From: Ruminococcus sp.
GTDB lineage: Bacteria > Bacillota > Clostridia > Oscillospirales > Ruminococcaceae
Assembly (NCBI GenBank): GCA_023667165.1
Contig: JAMPAO010000134.1
Span: 1 to 6,081, forward strand
DNA: 6,081 nucleotides
Reading direction: 5' to 3'
The position numbers and the translations under genes are program-made. This document shows, piece by piece, positions 1-4,923 of this stretch (positions within the stretch are counted from its first letter, which is position 1; every line of letters begins with the position of its first letter). The notes below the pieces were generated by a model that was not told where the DNA came from, ran no database searches, and saw only the letters and a program-made list of their open reading frames with translations.

Positions 1-75
1 TCAAGGAGTTTTGACGATGTTATCGGTAAAATTTGCCGAAAAGACGTGCGCGATGGGATATTGAACAGGCTCTAA
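1..75 (+). CDS. C-terminal fragment of an unrecognised upstream protein
   Basis: The first frame is open from the window edge to a TAA at 73-75, giving 24 residues that end in DGILNRL. The peptide is basic and charged, with no motif I recognise. It does not resemble the C-terminal domain of RuvA, which often precedes RuvB. The stop overlaps the ATG at 75-77 as TAATG, a typical translational-coupling junction, which favours a real gene end. The fragment is too short to name and could be a chance open stretch. A frameshifted gene continuing into the third frame is also possible, since that frame is open from base 30. Confidence 0.3.
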   Translation, partial: SRSFDDVIGKICRKDVRDGILNRL

Positions 76-200
76 TGCCGCTGCTTGAGAAAAGACGTAA
101 GAAGCAAGCGGTTATAAGTGTGCCGATTCAGTTTGTTTTTGGGGTAATTCATGGTTTTGCTGTAACATATTGGCTGAAAGGAATGAAAAAAATTGCTTGA
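75..200 (+). CDS. Small hypothetical protein, 41 codons, possible single membrane helix
   Basis: I do not recognise this frame. It starts at ATG 75-77, overlapping the preceding TAA, and ends at TGA 198-200, overlapping the ruvB TTG start by 8 bases. The product begins MPLLEKRRKKQ, then has an uncharged hydrophobic stretch at about residues 12-34 with one His, and ends LKGMKKIA. A basic start, one hydrophobic segment and a basic tail would suit a tiny membrane protein. The same frame is open back to base 30, so this could instead be the tail of a longer or frameshifted gene. No strong ribosome binding site precedes the ATG, so translation would depend on coupling. The 8-base overlap with the next TTG start is the same arrangement as at ecfA2/ecfT, which is mild support. 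A non-coding leader of ruvB is the alternative. Confidence 0.3.
   Translation: MPLLEKRRKKQAVISVPIQFVFGVIHGFAVTYWLKGMKKIA
177..183 (+). promoter_or_regulatory. Ribosome binding site supporting the TTG start of ruvB
   Basis: AAAGGAA lies 9 bases before TTG 193-195. The next in-frame ATG, at 229, has only a weak GAGAGA in front and would remove the conserved ER of the ERMVSSEA segment. The TTG is therefore the better start. Confidence 0.6.
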
Positions 201-1239
201 ACAAAGCGATATAGATTTCAGCGAGAGAATGGTTTCCTCGGAGGCTGTTCCCTCGGACGACGATGATATAGACTATTCTCTGCGTCCAAAGACTCTTAAC
301 GAGTATATAGGACAGGAGAAGGTCAAGGAAAATCTGTCGGTATACATCAAGGCTGCCAAGCAGAGAAACGAGCCTTTGGATCATGTACTGCTGTACGGTC
401 CTCCGGGGTTGGGCAAAACCACTCTTTCGGCTATAATCGCAGCGGAGATGGGAGTAAATATCCGTATTACCTCCGGTCCTGCCATTGAAAAACCGGGCGA
501 TCTGGCTGCGCTTCTGACAAATCTCAGCGAGGGCGACGTGCTTTTTATCGATGAGATACACAGACTGTCCCGCGCCATAGAGGAAGTGCTTTATCCCGCT
601 ATGGAGGATTATGCGCTGGATATTATCATAGGAAAGGGACCTTCGGCGCGCTCTTTAAGAGTGGATCTTCACAGATTCACTCTTGTCGGCGCTACCACAA
701 GAGCGGGTCAGCTTACCTCTCCTCTAAGGGATCGCTTCGGTATCATACAAAGGCTGGAGCTTTATTCTCACGAGCAGCTTACGGACATTATACTGCGGTC
801 GGCGGTCATATTGGGCATTGCCTGCGACAACGACGGCGCTCTTGAAATAGCAAGAAGATCCAGAGGCACCCCGCGTATAGCCAACAGACTTTTGAAAAGA
901 GTCAGAGATTTCGCGGAGGTCATCGGCGGAGGACGGATAAACGCGGAGATAGCCTCCATTGCTCTTGACAGAATGGAGATAGACGCTTTGGGACTTGACA
1001 GTCTGGATAAGCGTTTCCTCGATATGCTTATAAAGGGATACGGCGGAGGTCCTGCGGGACTGGAAACGCTGGCTTCGGCTATAGGCGAGGAATCGGTGAC
1101 GCTGGAGGACGTTTGCGAGCCTTATCTTATGCAGCTCGGATTTCTTTCACGCACTCCCAGAGGCCGTTGCGCCACTGCTTTGGCATACAGGCATATGGGA
1201 TACAAGATACCCGACGGTCAAATATCAATGTTTGAGTAA
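193..1239 (+). CDS. ruvB: Holliday junction branch migration ATPase RuvB
   Basis: RuvB is the AAA+ hexameric motor that, loaded by RuvA, pumps DNA through Holliday junctions during recombinational repair in the cytoplasm. The 348 residues match the usual length and show: N-terminal ERMVSSEA and SLRPKTLNEYIGQ (about 11-41); Walker A GPPGLGKTT (69-77); Walker B LFIDEIHR (117-124); sensor 1 GATTR (166-170); the LRDRFG segment (178-183) carrying the family's arginine finger region; sensor 2 GTPRIANRL (225-233); and the C-terminal winged helix with GGGPAGLETLA and GFLSRTPRGR (about 284-325). The start is TTG, chosen for its ribosome binding site and the conserved N terminus. The first 30 residues are acidic (SDDDDID), as I recall from Ruminococcus-type proteins. 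The protein ends in QISMFE, resembling a sliding-clamp binding peptide. glmM follows after 21 bases, so co-transcription is likely. ruvA is not visible in the window. No key residue appears to be missing. Confidence 0.97.
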   Translation: MLEQSDIDFSERMVSSEAVPSDDDDIDYSLRPKTLNEYIGQEKVKENLSVYIKAAKQRNEPLDHVLLYGPPGLGKTTLSAIIAAEMGVNIRITSGPAIEKPGDLAALLTNLSEGDVLFIDEIHRLSRAIEEVLYPAMEDYALDIIIGKGPSARSLRVDLHRFTLVGATTRAGQLTSPLRDRFGIIQRLELYSHEQLTDIILRSAVILGIACDNDGALEIARRSRGTPRIANRLLKRVRDFAEVIGGGRINAEIASIALDRMEIDALGLDSLDKRFLDMLIKGYGGGPAGLETLASAIGEESVTLEDVCEPYLMQLGFLSRTPRGRCATALAYRHMGYKIPDGQISMFE

Positions 1240-1260
1240 CCTTCAAAGGAGAGTTTTATT

Positions 1261-2634
1261 ATGGGCAGATTATTCGGAACAGACGGCGCAAGGGGAGTTG
1301 CGGTAACGGAGCTTACCTGCGAAACCGCTATGCAGATAGGCAGAGCGGCAGCTATGACGCTTTGCATGAAATCGGGTCACAGAGCCAAGATAATCATAGG
1401 AAAGGACACAAGGGTATCATCGGATATTATGGAGGCGGCGCTTGCGGCGGGAATCCTTTCGGTCGGAGCTGACGCTGTAAGTCTGGGAGTGGTTCCCACT
1501 CCGGCGGTGGCGTTTCTTGTAAACACGATGAACGCAGACGCGGGAGTTATGATATCCGCTTCCCATAACAGTATGGAATTTAACGGCATAAAGCTGTTTG
1601 ACAGGGCGGGATTCAAGCTGTCCGACGATATCGAGGAAGAGATAGAGGCTTTGGTGCTTGATACCCCCGAAAGACTGACGCTGGCTCAGAAAAGCGGTTC
1701 GGAGGTTGGCAGACTTACTGTTGACAGAGAGGCTGTGGGTCAATATATACAGCATATACTTGACACGGGAGAGAAAAGCCTTGCGGGAATGAGGATAGCT
1801 GTAGACTGCGCCAACGGCTCTGCCAGCGCCACTGCGGAAAAGCTGTTTACGGGACTTGGTGCGAAGGTATACTTGCTTAGCTGCGATCCCGACGGCATTA
1901 ACATTAACGACGGCTGCGGCTCAACTCATCTGGAGCCTTTGGCGGGATTTGTGAAAAACAACGGCTGCGACCTGGGGATTGCGTTCGACGGGGACGCGGA
2001 CAGATGCCTTGCCGTGGACGAAAACGGCAACATCGTGGACGGCGACAAGCTGATAGCAATATTTGCAAAGGACATGAACGAAAGAGGTATACTTTCCGAC
2101 AGTGCGGCAGTTGTAACGGTTATGACAAATCTCGGCTTTACCTTTTTTGCGGAGGAAAACGGAATTAAAATGATAACCACGAAAGTGGGGGACAGATATA
2201 TACTCGAGCAGATGCTTGCGGGCGGGTATTCCCTTGGAGGCGAGCAGTCCGGACATATTATTTTTAAGAATTTTGCCACCACGGGGGACGGTCAGCTTAC
2301 GGCTATACAGCTTTTGTCCGTTCTCAAGCGCAGCGGAAAAAAATTATCCGAGATGGCGGCTGTGATGGAAAGATATCCTCAGGTAATGGTCAATGTCAAG
2401 ATAGCAGCCAAATGGAAAGAGGCTTGGAAAAATATTCCCGAGATAGAGGAGTTTATCGAGGAAAATGAAAAGGAGCTTCGCGGAAACGGCAGGATACTGG
2501 TAAGGGAAAGCGGCACGGAGCCTTTGATAAGAGTTATGATAGAGGGGAAGAAGTTCAGCCTTATAAATGATATGGCTGTTCGGATAGCGGATAAGATAAA
2601 ATTGTGCTGTCCTTTTGATATGCAGGAGGAATAA
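1261..2634 (+). CDS. glmM: Phosphoglucosamine mutase GlmM
   Basis: GlmM converts glucosamine-6-phosphate to glucosamine-1-phosphate, feeding GlmU and UDP-N-acetylglucosamine for peptidoglycan synthesis in the cytoplasm. The 457 residues fit the family (about 450). The N terminus GRLFGTDGARG is typical of GlmM rather than of other phosphohexomutases. Visible landmarks are the phosphoserine loop ISASHNS (98-104, phosphorylated Ser expected at 101), the metal-binding loop DGDADR (243-248), the sugar-binding loop GGEQSGH (326-332) and the phosphate-binding RESGTEPLIRV (415-425). All four domains of the alpha-D-phosphohexomutase fold are therefore covered. The residue after the ASHN core is Ser rather than the Pro seen in many homologues. 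ATG 1261 has AAAGGAGAG at 1245-1253 in front. The gene sits 21 bases after ruvB and is probably expressed with it. PgcA-type phosphoglucomutase is unlikely given the N terminus and length. Confidence 0.96.
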   Translation: MGRLFGTDGARGVAVTELTCETAMQIGRAAAMTLCMKSGHRAKIIIGKDTRVSSDIMEAALAAGILSVGADAVSLGVVPTPAVAFLVNTMNADAGVMISASHNSMEFNGIKLFDRAGFKLSDDIEEEIEALVLDTPERLTLAQKSGSEVGRLTVDREAVGQYIQHILDTGEKSLAGMRIAVDCANGSASATAEKLFTGLGAKVYLLSCDPDGININDGCGSTHLEPLAGFVKNNGCDLGIAFDGDADRCLAVDENGNIVDGDKLIAIFAKDMNERGILSDSAAVVTVMTNLGFTFFAEENGIKMITTKVGDRYILEQMLAGGYSLGGEQSGHIIFKNFATTGDGQLTAIQLLSVLKRSGKKLSEMAAVMERYPQVMVNVKIAAKWKEAWKNIPEIEEFIEENEKELRGNGRILVRESGTEPLIRVMIEGKKFSLINDMAVRIADKIKLCCPFDMQEE

Positions 2635-2657
2635 GCGGCGGAGCTTTTGCCGCAATA

Positions 2658-2758
2658 CATAGGATCATTTCAAAACAGCAGTAAGTAAAATATTGAGCCG
2701 CAGACTTGAAATGTTTTACTTCTTGTTTCTATTGAATGAGCTTTGAGATGATCTTATG
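2658..2758. repeat. 101-base nested imperfect inverted repeat
   Basis: The outer arms, 2658-2674 and 2742-2758, pair over 17 consecutive positions when read as RNA (15 Watson-Crick pairs and 2 G-U). An inner stem, 2683-2694 with 2710-2721, pairs over 12 positions with one G-U, leaving a 15-base loop at 2695-2709. The asymmetric internal loops between the stems do not pair. The arrangement could be a small structured RNA, a transcript-stabilising element after glmM, or a palindromic mobile repeat. There is no T-run after it, so it is not an intrinsic terminator. Confidence 0.65.
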
Positions 2759-2765
2759 CAGCCGT

Positions 2766-2809
2766 TCCGCGCAGAAAATGTGCTTTTGCAAGCGGATTTT
2801 TCCGTTTTT
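2766..2809 (+). promoter_or_regulatory. Mutually exclusive hairpins resembling an attenuator
   Basis: TCCGC at 2766-2770 can pair with GCGGA at 2792-2796, extended by GCA/TGC and AAA/TTT pairs inside it. Alternatively AAGCGGA at 2790-2796 pairs with TCCGTTT at 2801-2807 around a TTTT loop, within a T-run at 2805-2809. The second form is a weak terminator-like hairpin and the first would prevent it. The arrangement is seen in the sequence; a regulatory role is inferred. The terminator stem has only four G-C pairs counting both strands, so its strength is doubtful. Confidence 0.35.
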
Positions 2810-2811
2810 AT

Positions 2812-2858
2812 GCGTTAAAAATCCCCGAAATACGCAAGTATTTCTGCTGATTTTTCGC
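2812..2858 (+). other. Long hairpin with GCAA tetraloop
   Basis: GAAATAC (2827-2833) and GTATTTC (2838-2844) form a perfect 7-base stem closed by the loop GCAA, a stable GNRA tetraloop. Beyond an internal loop (CCC against TGCT), AAAAATC (2817-2823) pairs perfectly with GATTTTT (2849-2855). After a two-base TT bulge, GCG (2812-2814) pairs with CGC (2856-2858). In total 17 base pairs have no mismatch outside the internal loop and bulge, which is unlikely by chance. It may be an RNA element in the leader of the methyltransferase gene or part of a repeat. Confidence 0.6.
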
Positions 2859-2923
2859 CTTGAGATACGAAAGCTCCGCTTGTGACGAGTACCTTGGATA
2901 GCGTCAACACGCCCTAATATAAC

Positions 2924-2930
2924 AGAGAGG
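2924..2930 (+). promoter_or_regulatory. Ribosome binding site of the methyltransferase gene
   Basis: AGAGAGG lies 7 bases before ATG 2938. Just upstream, TAATAT (2915-2920) and TATAAC (2918-2923) resemble a -10 box, but the only candidate -35, TTGGAT at 2894-2899, is poor. A promoter here is possible but not shown. Confidence 0.5.
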
Positions 2931-2937
2931 TAAAAAA

Positions 2938-3849
2938 ATGAGGATCGCTGACAGATGGACGGATTATCGTCTTATAGACTGCACGGACGGTGAAAAGCTG
3001 GAATTCTGGGGAGATATCTCCCTTGTGCGCCCCGACCCGCAGGTCATATGGAAAACAGAAAAAAGATCCCCTGCGTGGGATAATGCAGACGGACATTATT
3101 TCCGTTCGGAGAAAGGCGGGGGGCAATGGAACTTTAATAGAAAGCCGCTCGAAAGCTGGAGGATAGGCTATGAGCTTGTAAACGGCGAAAAGCTTACATT
3201 TATTATACGCCCTACCGGATTTAAGCATACGGGACTTTTTCCGGAGCAGGCGGTAAACTGGGATATGATGTGTTCTCTTATCGGGGAAAGGAGCAGGGCG
3301 GGCAAAGAGGTGAACGTTCTCAATCTTTTTGCGTACACCGGAGGAGCCACTGTTGCCTGCGCGGCTGCGGGAGCGCAGGTGTGCCATGTTGACGCTTCAA
3401 AGGGAATGGTCGCATGGGCAAGGGAAAACGCAGCCGCCTCCGGTCTGGCGGACAGACCTATACGGTGGATAGTGGACGACTGCGAAAAATTCGTTCGCAG
3501 GGAGATAAAGCGGGGCAGACGGTACGACGCGGTTATTATGGATCCGCCGTCCTACGGGAGAGGACCGAATCAAGAGGTGTGGAAACTGGAGGACTGCATT
3601 TACGATCTGGTAAAGCTGTGTATCGGAGTTCTTTCCGACGATCCCCTGTTTTTTCTGCTAAACAGCTACACTACGGGACTTTCACCCTCCGTTACGGCGT
3701 ACATTTTGGGAGAAACGGCGGGAGAACGGTTTAATGGCAGGATCGTTTCCGACGAGATAGGTCTGCCGGTGGAAACGGGAAATTACGCGCTGCCCTGCGG
3801 CTGCTCGGCTGTTTTTGTTTCAGGTGATAATCTCGCCGCTGCGGTTTGA
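2938..3849 (+). CDS. Class I SAM-dependent methyltransferase, RlmI/COG1092-like, lacking a PUA domain
   Basis: The 303-residue product has a Rossmann-type SAM-dependent methyltransferase domain of the kind found in RlmI and RlmK, which methylate 23S rRNA. Visible parts are an N-terminal beta-rich segment with conserved-looking GLFPEQAVNWD (99-109), motif I LNLFAYTGG (128-136), the acidic VDASKG (151-156) expected to hold the SAM ribose, the DD pair at 180-181, and the catalytic-region motif DPPSYGRG (202-209). There is no N-terminal PUA RNA-binding domain as in E. coli RlmI (about 396 residues). This shorter architecture is common in Firmicutes and is usually annotated only as a SAM-dependent methyltransferase. 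Function as an rRNA cytosine methyltransferase is inferred; the target base cannot be told from sequence. ATG 2938 has AGAGAGG in front. ecfA1 begins 31 bases after its stop. The Ecf link is positional and I see no functional reason for it. Confidence 0.88.
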   Translation: MRIADRWTDYRLIDCTDGEKLEFWGDISLVRPDPQVIWKTEKRSPAWDNADGHYFRSEKGGGQWNFNRKPLESWRIGYELVNGEKLTFIIRPTGFKHTGLFPEQAVNWDMMCSLIGERSRAGKEVNVLNLFAYTGGATVACAAAGAQVCHVDASKGMVAWARENAAASGLADRPIRWIVDDCEKFVRREIKRGRRYDAVIMDPPSYGRGPNQEVWKLEDCIYDLVKLCIGVLSDDPLFFLLNSYTTGLSPSVTAYILGETAGERFNGRIVSDEIGLPVETGNYALPCGCSAVFVSGDNLAAAV

Positions 3850-3880
3850 GCGGAATAAGCGCGTTGACAAGGAGAGTTAA

Positions 3881-4762
3881 ATGGAAGCTATTATTTCTGC
3901 GCATGAGCTTAAATTTTATTATTCCGCAGGAGAAAGCGGCGACGACGCGGGTTCGGATACGCCTGTATTCGACGGACTGGATATTGACATTGAAAAGGGC
4001 AGCTTTACGGTCATTCTTGGTCACAACGGCTGCGGAAAATCCACGCTTGCAAAGCATATGAACGCCATACTGCTGCCCTGCGGAGGAAAGGTGTATGCGG
4101 CCGGCTTTGACACTGCCGACGAAAGCAGGCTGTTTGATATCAGGCGGCACGTGGGAATGGTATTTCAAAATCCCGATAATCAGATAGTGGCATCGGTGGT
4201 TGAGGAGGACGCGGCTTTCGCCCTTGAAAATATGGGTATGCCTCCCGATGAGATGCGGAAAAGGGTAGACGAGGCTCTGAAAGCGGTGGGAATGTATGAG
4301 TACAGAGAACATGCCCCGTCGCAGCTTTCGGGAGGACAGAAGCAGAGGGTGGCTATTGCGGGAGTTATTGCAATGCGTCCCGAATGTATCGTTCTGGACG
4401 AACCTACCGCAATGCTCGATCCTGCGGGCAGACGGGAAGTCATGAAGACTGTAAGGCGGTTAAACCGAGAAAATAATGTAACTATAGTGCTTATAACCCA
4501 TTATATGGACGAGGCGGCTAAGGGGGACAGGATAGTTGTCATGGACAAGGGGAAGATCATTCTCGACGGCGTTCCGCACGAGGTGTTTTCTCATGTGGAT
4601 ATTCTGAGGGAAGCGGGTCTTGACGTTCCGCAGGCTACACAGCTTATGTATATGATGGAAAAGCAGGGTTTTAAGGAAGCGGACGTTCACATAATAGATG
4701 AGGAAGCCTGCGCAGACAGGCTTTGCAAGCTGCTTACGGAGGGAAAGGTGAAAGGCAAATGA
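3881..4762 (+). CDS. ecfA1: Energy-coupling factor transporter ATPase EcfA1
   Basis: EcfA1 is one of the two ABC ATPases that, with EcfA2 and membrane protein EcfT, drive ECF transporters taking up vitamins, cobalt, nickel or other micronutrients at the cytoplasmic membrane. The 293 residues show Walker A GHNGCGKST (47-55), the Q-loop in FQNPDNQ (95-101, Gln96), signature LSGGQKQR (149-156), Walker B CIVLDEP (169-175, catalytic Glu174), D-loop residues up to Asp180, and the switch His207. FQNPDNQ and the C-terminal GLDVPQATQL (246-255) identify the A1 type, as against FQYPEYQ of A2. Between strands 1 and 2, residues 16-27 carry an acidic insert (AGESGDDAGSDT), slightly longer than I would expect. 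ATG 3881 has AAGGAGAG at 3869-3876. The gene is separated from its partner ecfA2 by 161 bases, whereas these genes normally abut. Confidence 0.96.
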   Translation: MEAIISAHELKFYYSAGESGDDAGSDTPVFDGLDIDIEKGSFTVILGHNGCGKSTLAKHMNAILLPCGGKVYAAGFDTADESRLFDIRRHVGMVFQNPDNQIVASVVEEDAAFALENMGMPPDEMRKRVDEALKAVGMYEYREHAPSQLSGGQKQRVAIAGVIAMRPECIVLDEPTAMLDPAGRREVMKTVRRLNRENNVTIVLITHYMDEAAKGDRIVVMDKGKIILDGVPHEVFSHVDILREAGLDVPQATQLMYMMEKQGFKEADVHIIDEEACADRLCKLLTEGKVKGK

Positions 4763-4866
4763 CAGCGGCGGCAGGCGTTATGACTGCGGCAGGACTTTGC
4801 AAAGAGGGAATATCGGCAAAAAAAGCGCGGTGTGTTACGGCGCAGCGGCTTTTTTGCCGGAGGTGA
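4759..4866 (+). CDS. Possible 35-codon frame overlapping the ecfA1 stop
   Basis: An ATG at 4759-4761 overlaps the ecfA1 TGA as ATGA, and the frame runs 35 codons to TGA 4864-4866. AAAGG and GGGAAAGG precede it at short distances. The peptide begins MTAAAGVMTAAGLCKEG and ends in a basic segment, with no motif I recognise. Most of its second half is the terminator-like hairpin at 4814-4859, which argues that base pairing rather than protein shapes the sequence. It is either a coupled leader-type peptide or chance. Confidence 0.2.
   Translation: MTAAAGVMTAAGLCKEGISAKKARCVTAQRLFCRR
4814..4859 (+). terminator. Terminator-like hairpin between ecfA1 and ecfA2
   Basis: CGGC, a seven-A run and GC (4814-4826) pair with GCTTTTTTGCCG (4848-4859) with one bulged A. 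Above this, GCGGTGT (4827-4833) pairs with ACGGCGC (4837-4843) around a GTT loop with one G-G mismatch and one wobble, leaving AGCG (4844-4847) as a bulge. A GC-rich upper stem flanked by an A-run and a T-run is the form of a bidirectional intrinsic terminator. Placed inside an operon whose products work as a heterodimer, it more likely gives partial termination, 3' end protection or RNA processing. Complete termination would require a promoter for ecfA2, and I see no good one. Confidence 0.55.
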
Positions 4867-4878
4867 ACGTTATAACGT
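4867..4878. promoter_or_regulatory. Perfect 12-base palindrome ACGTTATAACGT
   Basis: ACGTTATAACGT reads the same on both strands and lies just past the hairpin, about 45 bases before ecfA2. It could be an operator for a dimeric repressor, and it contains TATAAC, which resembles a -10 box. No matching -35 sits at the right distance, so a promoter is not supported. A 12-base palindrome can also occur by chance. Confidence 0.3.
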
Positions 4879-4907
4879 CGACTTTATTGAAAAAAATCGG
4901 ATCGTCT

Positions 4908-4913
4908 AAGGAG
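4908..4913 (+). promoter_or_regulatory. Ribosome binding site of ecfA2
   Basis: AAGGAG stands 10 bases ahead of ATG 4924. It gives ecfA2 its own translation start, independent of ecfA1. Confidence 0.7.
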
Positions 4914-4923
4914 CATATTAAAA

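Larger units (their letters stand above)
2635..2937. other. 303-base gene-free gap rich in secondary structure
   Basis: No convincing coding frame lies between glmM and the methyltransferase gene. Reading 5' to 3', the gap holds a short GCGGC/GCCGC hairpin just after the glmM stop, a nested inverted repeat (2658-2758), two overlapping alternative hairpins (2766-2807), a long hairpin with a GCAA tetraloop (2812-2858), a short GCGT/ACGC hairpin (2901-2912) and the ribosome binding site of the next gene. The succession of hairpins suggests a structured transcript or a decayed small mobile repeat. I cannot match it to a known riboswitch or RNA family. Confidence 0.7.

Noticed and set aside
17..64. 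15-codon frame from ATG 17 with AAGGAG at 3-8
   Set aside because: The ribosome binding site is good, but the peptide is very short and overlaps another open frame. There is no further support.
38..98. Direct repeat GAAAAGACGT at 38-47 and 89-98
   Set aside because: Only 10 bases with no wider similarity; plausible by chance in a short A-rich region.
112..561. 149-codon minus-strand frame opposite the start of ruvB
   Set aside because: It overlaps an unmistakable RuvB gene, has no recognisable motif and is explained as an antisense shadow of biased codons.
2635..2653. GCGGC/GCCGC hairpin right after the glmM stop as an intrinsic terminator
   Set aside because: The Watson-Crick stem is only 5 bases with a 9-base loop, and no T-run follows (the next bases are AATACAT).
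3864..3869. TTGACA before ecfA1 as a -35 box
   Set aside because: A matching -10 would lie inside the ecfA1 coding region and no good one is present at 17 bases; the motif overlaps the ribosome binding site.
3731..4312. 193-codon minus-strand frame across the methyltransferase end and ecfA1
   Set aside because: It runs antisense through the ecfA1 Walker A and signature region with no domain of its own. A similar shadow occurs opposite ecfA2 at 4918-5496, as expected from related ABC sequences.
4768..4793. Direct repeat GCGGCAGG at 4768-4775 and 4786-4793
   Set aside because: Two 8-base copies in a GC-rich stretch; no third copy and no regular array.
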